Assembly: GCA_949318235.1 (NCBI GenBank)
Contig: OX439132.1
Coordinates: 24,787,102-24,851,101, forward strand
Reading direction: 5' to 3'
From: Ecdyonurus torrentis
Lineage: Eukaryota > Arthropoda > Insecta > Ephemeroptera > Heptageniidae
Length of the DNA: 64,000 bases
Both the position numbers and the translations under genes were made by a program. Below the pieces are notes generated by a model. The model saw only the letters and a list, made by a program, of their open reading frames with translations, did not search any database and was not told the DNA's origin. The stretch's first letter is position 1; the number at the start of each line of letters is the position of its first letter. Shown here piece after piece: positions 12,945 to 25,589 of the stretch.

Positions 12945-13700
12945 TCACTGTAAAAGTTCATATAAAGCATTCATATAACTTTGAGCCATTTGTAATGTTT
13001 CATATTTAGATAATTGTCTATCATTACCCAATGATGGTAATACAGTTCTCAATTTATCAAATGCATTATTTAAATTTTGCATACGACGTCTTTCTCTTGC
13101 ATTAGCTGCTAAACGACGTTTTTTCATAACAACAGGACTCACCATTTTTGTTGATCTTCTTTTTGCTTTACTATTTGCTGATTTTTGTGACATTGAAGAA
13201 CACGAATCATCATCATCATCATCATCTTCTAATTCACTGCAATCTTCACTCATTTCACTTTCAGCTTTTGGTGATGTAAAGAAACTATTCATTTCTTCTT
13301 CAACAGATGGAAATTTTCTTCTATTACCTTCTTTAATTCCTAATGTAGATACTGGAGGTAAAAGTGGAGTATATAGTTTTGGTCTAAGATCAATATCCTC
13401 AGAGATTGGACTTGCAGAACGAAAACTATCAGGACTTGGTGTATGACAACCATCAGAGAAAGTGTCATAATGTAAACTATGATGATGATGAGCTAATGGT
13501 GATGGTACCTGAAGTGTTTTTGTAGTTGATCCAACGGAGGAAAGTGGTGGTGATGGTGGATAAATCATTGTTGATAGCTGTATTGATGAATCTAATTGTT
13601 GTAAATTTGATTCTATTGTTGTTGAATTTATCGCTTCCATACTATTCATATCTTCAACTTGATTATGACACAAATAAATATAACGAAACATATCTGCCAT
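12945..13700 (-). CDS. ato: Atonal, proneural bHLH transcription factor (single exon, 251 aa)
   Basis: Class II (tissue-specific) bHLH protein that acts in the nucleus and, in flies, pairs with the E protein Daughterless to start chordotonal organ and photoreceptor development. The bHLH domain is at the extreme C terminus (about residues 193-251). Its basic region is [14 protein letters not shown] (195-208), with the E-box-contacting Glu at 203, followed by [10 protein letters not shown], the loop [12 protein letters not shown] and helix 2 [22 protein letters not shown] plus ETLQMAQ is typical of the Atonal subfamily rather than Scute or Neurogenin. Upstream lie a Ser/Pro-rich N-terminal half, a His run (71-74) and an Asp run (159-165). 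The protein stops two residues after helix 2 (LLQ), as in other Atonal proteins. Intronless coding is usual for ato. The first ATG is used; its aromatic start (FRYIY) recalls fly Atonal as I remember it. In-frame ATGs at codons 4, 18 and 21 are alternatives. Length is close to the family range (fly about 312). Confidence 0.93.
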   Translation of the reverse strand: MADMFRYIYLCHNQVEDMNSMEAINSTTIESNLQQLDSSIQLSTMIYPPSPPLSSVGSTTKTLQVPSPLAHHHHSLHYDTFSDGCHTPSPDSFRSASPISEDIDLRPKLYTPLLPPVSTLGIKEGNRRKFPSVEEEMNSFFTSPKAESEMSEDCSELEDDDDDDDSCSSMSQKSANSKAKRRSTKMVSPVVMKKRRLAANARERRRMQNLNNAFDKLRTVLPSLGNDRQLSKYETLQMAQSYMNALYELLQ

Positions 13701-13785
13701 GATTGTTTATAGTAAGTTCATATCACGTAAATAATAAACAATGTAACACTGTATTGTTGAGAGATAAGATGTATTATACGATGTG

Positions 13786-13898
13786 AACTGAATGAAGGTT
13801 CAGGTCGATCTAACTTTCAAGTATAACTTGTGCTACCTTATACAAGTTTAGTACGCGTGCCTTATAACCAATCATATCGCTTATATGTTGGTCACGTG
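13786..13898 (-). promoter_or_regulatory. Putative ato promoter region
   Basis: On the minus strand there is an insect initiator-type TCAGTT at 13786-13791, about 88 nt upstream of the ato ATG. Further upstream are an inverted CCAAT box (CCAAT on the plus strand, 13868-13872) and a CACGTG E-box (13893-13898). A TATAAGG at 13836-13842 is too far from the initiator for a standard TATA box. The start-site assignment is inference. Confidence 0.35.
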
Positions 13899-16800
13899 AT
13901 TAAACTTGTTTAGCTCCTCCTATTGTTATTTTTATATAATTTTTTTTTTTACGCGCGCTGCCCTTAGGGTATTATTTTTTTTTTAATACGGACGAACAGT
14001 GCAGTTTCCCCTTATATCAAAACCACAATACTTCATCCTTTTTTTTTTCTTCCCCTCTCTGACATACCTTTTTTTTTTTTTTGTCTATTTAAAATAATAG
14101 CTCATATATGATGGGGACCTTTATCTATTTGAAATTGATGTGGATTGAGTTTAACAGAAAAAAAAATGTAATCGTTTTCCTGCATGACTTGCCATACACC
14201 ACAAGTAATATTACATGCGTTTTACATTTTTTTATTGTTATAAAATTTATAATATGAAACGTTTATAAAATCAAGTTTTTTTAAACATGATATTGTACGT
14301 GGTTTTATTCAATTACAATGAAAAAAGCGGTTTAAATTGATTTGAATTCAATTTTATTTTGTTACTTGTAACTACTTTATTATGTTATTATTAGTTGTAT
14401 TTTTTACAATAATATTTTTCTGTATGATATCTTTATTACATTTATTTTTGTTCTTTAGCAATTGGGAGAAATTATTCTATTGAAGAAAGGAGAAACGTTA
14501 TATAGAGTATACGTAAATGTGTATATTGCATAATTAAGTAATATAATTATTAATTTTTTTTTTTTTTTTGCATTATGAGAAGTATTGTGGATTGTAATAA
14601 TACATTAAAAATATCATTATATCAAGAGTTCTATTTGGAGGAAAATTATTTTGCAGGAGAATATAAAAAAAATCAAATTTTGATGTCATTATAATGCAAA
14701 TATTTAACGTTTTTTCTTTGTTGTGAAGAAAAAAACGAGCTTGCGTAAAATATTTTATTGTTGAAAAACTTTTATTACAGATGAACAAACTCATAAAATA
14801 CTTGAATAATAAATTGTTTTAAAGCCATAAGGTGTAAAATAGAAGCATTTTAATTTATGATGAAAAATACAAAAGTTATGGTATATAAATAAAGTTGTGA
14901 ATACAATTTTACCAAAATACTTTTGAGTATAATATAGAGTAGAAAATTAACATATTATTGCAAGTATTTCAATATAAAAATGATTAATATGTAAAATAGC
15001 TTCGAGGATCACAAATATTTTCTCACGTCAAGTTTAGATTTTGAACACGTGCCCAGGGCTGGGCAGCCAACCCTAGCGAAGTGAAGCTTATGATTTTTTT
15101 TTTTATAGATTGCGGGTAGAGATAACGCACGCGACGTGTGCGCAAAACAAAACACAGAATGCTAATGAGCTTGTAAATATTAGTTTTTATAATGAAACAA
15201 TAACATAGGCACAAGTCATATTAATATCAAAAGATTGTCGGTTTATGTTTTTGATTTGTTTTAAAGTTTTGGTTAGAACGCCGGGAGCGACGGTGATTTG
15301 CACAACCTTCATGCTCAAACAGTTGCCTGCCTTACAGGCGCTATTGTCAAATAGGGCAGAACTACTTTTTTATTTGATATTTTAATATATATGAATGGTT
15401 TCTTGAAAATAACTTACGTTAGTATTATATTATAACGACAACAATAATTTATAAATCCTAGAAAATAAAGTTACTTAAAATCACTGAAAGTGTTGTAAAG
15501 CAATAAAAATAGCAATAAAAATATCAATTCAACTCTCGTAAAAGTGATTTTTTTTTACGATTTTGTCTGAAATCGTAATTAATTGGACTTCTGCTAGTGT
15601 AATAAGAAAGCCTAATACAATTTAAATAAACTACAAGTAGATTTTAAATATATTTAGCACAATATAAAATAACCTAATATTATTTTAAAACAAAGGTGTC
15701 CATACTTATTCTTCTTCTTCTTTTTTTTTTTTTTTTCTTCTTCTTCTTCTTCTTTTTTTTTTTTTTTTTTTTTTTTTTTTCATTTTAAGACTGCATTGTT
15801 TCTTTTAAAAAATCACTTCTGTAGCTTTTACACTTGTTTCATATTAAAGAAAAAAGCAAAATATAACTGACATGATAGACTAGCAAAATATAGATTTAAG
15901 CTGAGATAAAATAGGCAAGGCTATACAGAACATAAAGTGTGGAACTGCCTACAGCAAACACACGCTATCTTGATATTTTGGCGTCATCTCTAGAGTGCGG
16001 CTCCTGTGTGCAGATTAAAATCAAACATCACTCAGCTAATTCAATAAATAATTCACTTCCAGGTATTCTCAATACGTTCACAGAAATCAAACAAATAATA
16101 TCAACTTTTATATTAATTATTATTCTTTTTATAATTTTTTTTTTTTTATGATCATAAGATATTTTTATTATTATATGTATACGGATGTGATGGACTATTG
16201 TATGAATAAATTATATTTTGAATGGCTCTTCATAATTTTTTTATATATATAATATTATATTTGATTTAAAAATTATTACTTTTCATCAGAACGATTCTGC
16301 ACTCAAATTTAATTGATTTGCTCATACATTAAGTTAAACTCATTGAATAATAGTCGTCATGTATCATTCTTAATTTTTTTTCTTGCATTCAAGTTGCCTA
16401 GTCCTTTATATAGTCAAGCCTATTTCCTTTTCTTTAATATATGAATTATGATTTATTTATATGTAATACAAAACTGCCCGATTGGAAATTGGCTGTACAA
16501 ATGAGATTATGTTATGTTTATTGGATATGAATCATCAATTAAATAATTTACAATATAAAAATTACAATTATTAAAAAAAAAACGTACAATGTATAGTATA
16601 ATATGCTGTATGTATATTGACACGACCATCACTTTATTGTATCTTGTTCTGCTGGATCAATAAAAAAAAATCTTACTTCTGATAAAGTTACGATTGTTAT
16701 AAGAATGAATTATGCATATCATTTTGTTTTATATCTATATAATTATGTACTGTATTATATAATACGAATGTACTGGAGATTGTACTGTAAAAAATAAATT

Positions 16801-17088
16801 TACCAACATTTTGGCAATTGAGATTTTTTACAATATATTATTATATACTTGATTTTATTGTCTCTTCATATTCAAAAGCTGTGAAAACTCAAATTACCAT
16901 AAATATGATTGATTTAAGATGAATAAGATGTAATGCATATATAATGAAAAAAATATTCCTTTGAGCGTCTTGTTATTCAAATTATATTAAATTTATGATT
17001 CTTATATAGAAAGAAGTATGAATTGTTATATTACTTGAGGATTATAAAAGTAAATAGAAAAATTTACACTTTTAGTTTATGATGTTCA

Positions 17089-17122
<34 letters not shown>

Positions 17123-18915
17123 CAAACTAAAAATTCGTCGTGTGTTATAGCGTGTTAATAATAAAAGAAAAAAAAGTCTCATTCGGGTTATAACACCTCG
17201 TTAAGCATGAAAGTTCGGAAGCCGCAATTGTGCTAGAGGTATTGAGAAACTATAGTGATGATTATTGTTATATGATTTTTACTTGAACGTTATATCTATC
17301 TTAACAAGCAATAACTAGCGTGACTAGGCAAATAATTTTTTTATTTATTATTTTTTTTTTATCGAGAAAAAAATAAAAGAGTTCACAAAATTTTGTCTGT
17401 CGATTTCCGCCGCTATTTTTTGGCGTGTCCTTTTTTTTATTTTATACAATTTACTACCTTCAAAATAAAATAAAAGAATTATTTTTATTAAAAAAAAAAG
17501 AAGAATCGCGTTTATTATTTTAGATATCATAAAAGAAAAAAGATCTCGTTAGTAAGTTAATATACTGCACTCTTTCATGTCAAAAAATTTATTAATATCA
17601 AAAATATATTGAAAATTTTGCGTGATATTATTGAATTTTTAAATAAGTTTTTTTTTATTTATGATATATAATAAACAAATTAAATTCAATCAATATCAAA
17701 TTTAAGGTCATTAAATATAGTTTTTTTGTGTGTGTGCAATTAATTGTAATATTGCCTCTCATTTGATGCGGTATTTTGAAGTATAATAATGATTGGCGCA
17801 TGCCAGTAATTTGACATGAAGTTTTTTTGTTTTTTTGTACGTCAATATTTTATGAGTATAATGTAAATAATTTATTACATACAAATTACTCAATAATGAT
17901 ACAATTTTTTTATAGCATTTATTTACAATAATATTTATGACACTTTATGTTGCTTTATAATAATATTGCTTTATATTGCTTTAAAAACTTTATAAATATA
18001 AAATAGTATATTAATTGTTTGAATTGGAAATATTATAATTTGTTTAATTTATCGCGCACTTTGTGTAATATTCAAAGATATAATTCCATATTATGCTTAT
18101 ATTCAAACTTAAAACAGCAACAACAAAATATAGAAATATGAGATTAAACACTATAAATTCCATAAGAATTGAAATAGATACTAAAGACTTTTTTTATCCT
18201 CTAAATAAAAACAATTTGTAAGAGTGGACCAGTCATAAAGTTGAGCCTATATAAAACCTAGCCTTTTCAAAAATATATCTGGTTTTTGAATAAAGATGAT
18301 TATTTAACTTACAGAGTTAGTAAATAGTAATAGGTCGTAGTATAGTAACTTCTGTTCTTGATTTTTACCCTAAAATTTTCACCCCCAAAAAAGTTAATTA
18401 TCTTTGATATTAAAGTTTAATAAAATGTTTCCCTGTACCGGAAAAGGTGTTATATAATATACAATATAGCATTTCAATTCAAGCAATGCAAATTTACAAA
18501 ATTTGAAATTCTAATCAAACTCAATGTTATTTAAGTATTTTTCTATAATCTATATTTAATTTAATAAAAAATGCAATTCCGTTTAAAATTCCCTAAAATA
18601 TTACACACGTGACGAAACACACCTATATTATGTATCTCTTTTGACTTAAATATTATGAAAATAATATTCTATCCTAGATAATAAAGGTCTTCTAAATAAA
18701 TATCCATAAGGAAAAAAAAAGTAATTTACACAAAAGGTATTAAATGTTTAAAATTTGTCTCTTATTTCTTATTATATACTGTATAGAAGAGACGCATGCA
18801 AGTTGATATATAAGCTGGTGTATTCTAATAATCTAGTTTTTAAAAAGCAGGCTTAAAAGAAAACGTGAAGTTACTTAGCAAAGTTCACTCATCTTGTTTT
18901 ACAACGTTGCTATAT

Positions 18916-18946
<31 letters not shown>

Positions 18947-19963
18947 CGAGAACGCCTCATTACACCCGAACTGATATCTAACCTAACCGCGCCTGCCTAA
19001 CGTTCTTTAAGAAGCTTAATTTTTTCTGAGGTCACACTATGTATAGGGTTATAAAGTAAAAAAAAGTATTAAATGTAGGGATGGATTTAAAATTTTAAAA
19101 TTATAATTTTGTAATGTAATAATGTACTTCAATTTTTTTTTATTATAGTCTTTAAGTTTTTACGCATGACCATGTCAGATTTCACTTACGAAAAGTGAAC
19201 TAAGGTATCTAATTTGATTTAAACTTTCTTCTGCTCCATAACATTCAAAAGTAGTCATGTGTGCTGCTACTTTGTTTTTAATAACTATGAACAAAATTAT
19301 TGAATTTTTCTGATTTTTGTTGAAACAATTGAATAAAATTTAAATTTGAATAAATCACTTGTATATTTTTCATTGTTATCCATTATCACAAAAAGTTTTC
19401 AATGAATAATAAACATCAAAGATACTAAAAAAATCATATAAAATTACAATTTTTGACGTTATACTTGCAATGTATTCAATATCTATTATTATTAATATAA
19501 AATGCATCGTAGCTTGTAATTCTGTGTTTGTTTTTTTCTGTATCAGACAATCATTAAATTAAAGTAAAGGATTTTTAGCTTAATTCAACACGGAAAAGTT
19601 AAATTACGTAATTTTTGCATACTACATTGAAGAATTACTATATTACTATATTCTAAAAAAAATAATGTAAATAATGGAATAACATAAGTAATTATGCTGA
19701 ACATCTCAACTCTTAATCGCTATACAATATTGTATACATTGTGATATTATGCATAAATGTTGCTGCATTGAGCTATATAGCAAAATTATTACTTTATTTT
19801 TGTCCGATAAATCATTTGAGTTTCTGAGCAATTCTAAACAACAAATTTAAGATGGTTCTTGAATTTTTCTGTGATCTTACAGACATATTTAAGTATATTA
19901 TTACAAGAGCTATTGAGATCTCTTGTACAGACTCTGTCATATTTTATTCTTTGTCTTTACTCA

Positions 19964-20236
19964 AAGACAATAAAGTCCAAATTCATATGACAGAGTGTAA
20001 GCATTGAAACTTAAACAAAAAATGTATATTTTATTACAACAACAAAATAGGAGGGTTTTTTTTATCAAAATATTATATATGCTAATATTATATAATATAT
20101 TTGGATACTAAAATGTAAGACAATAAAGTCTAAAGTCATATGACAGAGTGTAAACATTGTAACTTAACAAAAAAATGTAAATTTTATTACAACAATAAAA
20201 ATTAATAGGAGTTTTTCTTTTATCAAAATATTATTT
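19964..20236. repeat. Duplicated 117-bp segment (19,964-20,080 and 20,117-20,236)
   Basis: Both copies begin AAGACAATAAAGTC, carry CATATGACAGAGTGTAA, and end with TTTTATTACAACAA, AATAGGAG and ATCAAAATATTAT. The left copy is preceded by ACTCTGTCATAT at 19,931, giving a foldback with CATATGACAGAGT around TTGTCTTTACTCAAAGACAA. No coding potential. Confidence 0.7.
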
Positions 20237-21082
20237 ATAGAGCATTATAATTTTTTTAAAGCATGGAATAGAAGTTATATTATAGTTTTACATTATAAAT
20301 ATCATCCCCCTTGCACCACATTTAGCCCACCTGTTGCATAGCAAGCTCTAAGGTATTATATAGAAGAGCGTCTAATTACAAGTGAAGAGAATGGGCGCGA
20401 GCACAGATGGCGCGAGCCTATCATGAAAATAATTCAAAGGGATGAAGTTAGATACATAAAAAAAAAAGTCTCTGCTCTCTTTTTTTTTTTTTTTTTCCTA
20501 CTGTATCATCATTCAAAATAATAATACTTTCCTTTTCGTTATATTGGCAAGAACCAAAAAACCTCATTTGATTTTTTTTATACTTTATTTATTATTATTC
20601 AAAAGGCTCTTCTTCATCACGACCTAAATATTGAATGAAAGGGTGAAAAAGGGTTTTTGTATAATAATATATTATTGAAAATAGGTTACTTTTGATTCAT
20701 AGAAATAGTAATATAGAGTAACTTTCTAAATTATATGAATGAACAAAGAAAATAAAAAAATAATTTATTATAACGGTCTCGTATTTTTAATTATATTTTT
20801 TAATATAAATTAAAGTCATTTACTATTTGGTTATGTTTCTTCGTTCTCAGTTTTTATTACTTCTGGTTTTTCGTCTGTTCTTTTTAAGTCTTTAAACAGA
20901 AGATGTAATTTTGAATGCTATAACTTCCATAAGTCATACATAGTACTCGAGTTAAAAAAATATACATTTCAATGAATTGATAAACGTTAAAAATGTTGAA
21001 TAACTGAATATAATAATTCAAAGTAGGTAAAATTATCTGCAATTTTATTTTTGCAGTTTCAAACTGTTTCACTAGGACGTGC

Positions 21083-21432
21083 CAATGATGAAGACTACAA
21101 AAAAGTTAGAGGGTAATTTTATATCATATTCTAAAAGAGGACATTGTCCTGAATCGATGCATATGTAAATTTCAAATTTTTGAGTTCATTAAGTATTTTT
21201 AATAAAATTTTGAAAGTCATGAAATGACGTCACGTTTGTAACTTATGCATGTGGGCATAGGGAAAAAGTTGCTGCCTGTGACATCATTTCGCGACTTTTA
21301 AAAATTGAATAAAAATACTAAATGAACTCAAAAATTAGCAATTCACATATTATGTATCGTTTCAGGAAAAAGCACTATACTTAAGGATATGAAATAAAAT
21401 TACCCACTAAATTTGTTTAGTCTTTCTCATTG
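21083..21432. mobile_element. Foldback (MITE-like) element with about 150-bp inverted repeats
   Basis: The left arm starts CAATGATGAAGACTAC and the right arm, reverse-complemented, starts CAATGAGAAAGACTAA. Both continue through GGGTAATTTTAT, CCTGAA..CGAT, TTTTTGAGTTCATT and AAGT..GAAATGA.GTCAC. The loop is about 50 bp and there is no open frame. Structure fits a non-autonomous DNA transposon. Family not recognised. Confidence 0.7.
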
Positions 21433-21819
21433 TATTTAACAACAAAAACAACAACAAAAACGAAAGAAAAAAAAAAAAAAAAAAAAACGAAATAATAAAT
21501 AATACATAAATAAAATTTAATTTAAATATAACTTTTGCACTCTAAAAAGACAAAAAAAAAAAGAAAAAAATACTTGTAAGCTTTTTATAGTTGTGTTAAA
21601 ATAAAAACCATTTGAACTAAATTTAGCAGTTTAGTCGCTGACGTCGTTGTTAAATATTATCGATAAGGGGATGAAGATGGTTCTAGTATTTCGTTTGTTG
21701 TGAAAATGGCCTTGCACATAATTTCACACATTTTATTGCGGAAGATTCAGTTTTCAATCAACTACTTTATCTGCAGCTGTGAACTATATTATCAAATTAA
21801 GATAGGTAAGTTGAATGCT

Positions 21820-21930
21820 CGGGAGTGGTCAATATGAGGGCTACTTGCGTGTCAGTTACCCATAGAGAGGGAGCTGCACCCCCGCGGCTTATATAACCAT
21901 ACCCTCAAAGCAACCGACTAGATCGCGTCC
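21820..21930 (+). promoter_or_regulatory. TATA-containing GC-richer island
   Basis: TATATAA at 21890-21896 follows a GC-rich run (CACCCCCGCGGC) and is followed by ACCATACCCTCAAAGCAACC. It resembles a core promoter on the plus strand, but no coding exon follows and a long GA repeat begins at 22,074. Could equally be part of an enhancer. Confidence 0.2.
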
Positions 21931-22070
21931 TTTTTTTATATATTTCCCGTGGAGGAAAGAAAAATCCGCAGCTTCTGAAGAGACGATAATAAAACGCCCA
22001 TAAACGTCATACGAAACGATTTTTTAAGAGCTTTATATTTTTTAACTTTCATCATCTATATATATATACA

Positions 22071-22272
<202 letters not shown>

Positions 22273-22659
22273 GTTACGGAATGTCGTAAATTTAAAAACA
22301 AGGCGTAAAACCAGGTACTTATTTTTTTACAGATGAAAACGCACGAGCCTTATTCTGTTAAAATGTTTCAAATTAATGATTTAAGATATTGATCCTATAT
22401 ATTTTTATGTATTTTTTATTATTATGCCAAAAATAAGTTTATATTTTATTTAGTTTTTTTTTTTATTGCAAATTTATTCTAAATATAAGAGATTCAATGT
22501 GTATATGTATTTAAAATCAAGTTCAAACACTTTCATTTTTTTTTAAATAATAATAATAAAAAGAGTATTATTTTACTACTTTATTTCACATATAATGTAA
22601 CATTGGCAACAGAACTTACAATCACCACTATAGTGCACGACAGTCTTTAAATTTTAATT

Positions 22660-22671
22660 CTCTCTCTCTCT

Positions 22672-22738
<67 letters not shown>
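22660..22738. repeat. (CT)n microsatellite
   Basis: About 79 bp of CT repeat with one TAG interruption near 22,671. Ends about 30 bp before a MITE-like copy. Confidence 0.95.
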
Positions 22739-22749
<11 letters not shown>

Positions 22750-22770
22750 CTAAACTCTCGCTGTTCTTAT

Positions 22771-22962
22771 ACACGGAAATAATAAAGTGCATAAATTATG
22801 TTGTATTTATGTTATTATAGCATAAATAATGCTGAATTAGAACAAAATAATTACGCAGTACAACATAATATTTATGGTATGTAACATAGTTATTATGCAG
22901 TATAATATAAATTATGCTGAAAATGAGCTAGCATAATTATTACGTAATTAATTTTGTGCGAA
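22771..22962 (+). mobile_element. MITE-like element, family 1
   Basis: Starts ACACGGAAATAATAAAGTGC and ends GCATAATTATTACGTAATTA followed by ATTTTGTGCG. Inside are TTATAGCATAAATAATGCT, AATTAGAACAAAATAATTA and CAACATAATATTTATG, shared with the copy at 60.3 kb. About 190 bp and non-coding. Confidence 0.55.
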
Positions 22963-25003
22963 TATCAAGGCAACTCAAATGGAAATAATGTGTTATTATA
23001 AGCTATAGTATTATTATATATACGTAATATATGATTTTATTCAATAATAAAAATTAAATCAAATTTATCCAATTTTTGATAAGAAATGCTCAAATAAAAT
23101 TTATAAAAAAAATTAAAAAGTGAAATTTATGTGTCAGTTTCTATGATGAGGCGTCTTTTTTTGCCCTCTCTAATACAACGAATATTAAAACTAACGATGT
23201 GATATTTTATACAAAGATTGAATCAGAAATATTTTAAGAGGTAACGTTCAACACATTACTTTCAGTTTTTTACGACCTTAACTTTAAAATACAATTATTT
23301 CCATTTATTTCAAATATTGCAGTTTTTTTCTATGATATCTATACAACCCGATCACACAAAAATTATCTACCTACCACATATTTTGGTTAGTTTTTTAATA
23401 TGACGAGGCTGTCAAACATTTTTCTATACGATCATAATTACGTCAAAAGAATTAAAAAAAATCTTCTAATGACTTTAAAAAATTCTATAATTATAAAAAA
23501 TTTCTAAATCGATATAAAGATATTTTTCAATAAGTCATTAATTTAACAATCCTTTCAGTTATTTTTATCTGTATATAGGGTTATGATTGGTATCTTGTAT
23601 AGCCACAATATTGTGAATCGTTTTGCTTTGCCATTAGTATTGGAGTGCGCCGCCAATATTTTCTGCAATTATGTTTACTGTGGGCGGACAAGAGGGTGGG
23701 AAATGGGGGGTATATAGTTTAGAAAGACCGACGCACGCGCCTTCCCCCCCCCCCCATCTCCACCCCTCAAGCTAAATTTAGAGGTTAAGGGTGGCGATTA
23801 GTCCAATGAAGCATTTCAACCCTCGTCAAAATGTGCAATTTCAAAAGTTCTTTTTTAAACTGATCTTTCAGCAATAATTTTTATAATTTATAGTACCACA
23901 GGAATTAGATTCTTTAGAGATAATTATTTTGATGCTATTTTAGTTCTTTTTTTTATATAATAATAGGTAAATTCTACCTAGTAATTAGATTTTCTTTTTT
24001 TTCTTCTTGCCTTTTTAGTGTGAAAAGTAATATAACTCAATTTCAAGTTTCAAATTTTTTTTTATTAATTTCAATGCAATACTGTACGATTTGACTGTGG
24101 ATATACTACAGTAAACACATCGCATTTAAGTGACTAATTTCATAATTTTATTAACGATATATTTTCAACATAACAAAATAGCCTTGAATTTATTATATTT
24201 ATATAGATATATTTAACTTCTTAATAGATATTTGATTGATTTAATATGTTTAAATGATTTTGCATGACTTTTAATCTGTACCGCTCTTTCATCTTCTATA
24301 CACACGCTATGAGTTTGAAAGCTCATTGAGCATTATTTTTATAATATCATCAATAAAAATTTATATAAAAAGTGTTAAATTGGATTTTGAGTAGTAAAAT
24401 TATGACACCTCTACTTTTTCTTTTATTTAAGATCAACTCACGCGACGCTCTAGTTCAAAACACGAGAAATAAAAAAAAATAATAATAAAAAAAACTTGAC
24501 CATTATAAATAAATTTATTATGAAGTACACTCTTGTTAAAAAAAAATATAACAAAGTAACTAAAATAATAAAAATTCTATTATTTTTACTTCTTTATAAT
24601 ATATTTTATGTATAATAATAATCAATTTTTACAATAGTTTTAACACGTTTTCAGAGTAATTTGAGACAAAAAAATTAAATCACGCAAGTATATATAGATG
24701 AATGGATTCATAAAAATAGTTTATTATACAAGTTCTGGTCATACATCTGTTCAAAACAGTTTCATGTAAGTAGGCTGATTATTTAAGATTTATTACGTAC
24801 ATCATATGGACATTTATTGCGAAAATTAAATTATGGGCAGCAAAACCTAAATCATGTATTAGAAAGAAATACATTTTGATGTATAGACAAAAGAGAGCCA
24901 GATTAGCCAGTGAGGATGAAAATGATATAAAGCGTTTAAATTTTATATAACTATTTGTTTAATACAATGGTTGATGAACTAATGAATAAATTAAGTAGGG
25001 TGT

Positions 25004-25266
25004 GTGTGCATGACGTCATTCTGAATGCTTTTCAATGCTCTTCTTGAGCAATAAATAGCATTGCTCAGTAGGACAAACATAGTTTTTGACTATATTCTTT
25101 AGAAAATTAGCTAATTTTTTAGTTATTATTATTTTTCTTGCATACTTGAAAAACTAATTCAACCTTTTAACAGCATCAATGCTCTCAAAAATAGTACGAA
25201 GTATTTTTAAACTGGCAAAATGAGTCCTTTTCCCTTACTTAGTGCTCACTTATGGCGTCGACTTTA
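25004..25266 (+). repeat. Dispersed repeat family 2, copy 1
   Basis: Shares GCATGACGTCAT, CATTGCTCA, ACTAATTCAACCT, AGCAGCATCAATGCTCTC-like and GTCGACTTT landmarks, in the same order, with 57,849-58,124. Spacing is conserved and there is no open frame. Probably an old non-autonomous element. Confidence 0.65.
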
Positions 25267-25589
25267 ACATGAATGAAACCATCCTATATAGTTGCGTTGA
25301 TTTTTTCACTTAACTCCATAGTATAACTTGAAAAAATACGATTGGTTTGGTTTAAGTGTATGACATGGAACACAAGCCCATAAGACCTCAACGTATAATA
25401 ATTCTATTATAAAACTGAAATATTGGTACAGGATCATGTTTAACCTATTAAATGAAAGAAAAAAACACAACTATTCACTGTGTTGAAAATATATAACATT
25501 TTTTGAATGTTAGATACAAATAATCTAATTTTGTTATTTAAAAAATAAATTAAGAAGGAAAGCTATAAATAAAAGACAATAAATTTTGT

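Noticed and set aside
15939..16151. 70-residue plus-strand open frame starting MELPTANTRYLDILASSLE
   Set aside because: The first part looks non-random, but there is no homology I recognise, and it ends in a poly-Ile/Phe tail from a T-rich run. Not enough to call a gene.
17165..17245. GC-richer patch resembling a tRNA arm (GTTATAACACCTCGTTAAG)
   Set aside because: No cloverleaf could be drawn, and there are no A-box/B-box pairs at tRNA spacing. Not called.
23690..23780. TATATAG next to a 13-base C run at 23.7 kb
   Set aside because: Possible core promoter, but no exon follows on either strand and the surroundings are homopolymeric. Left as a possible regulatory island only.
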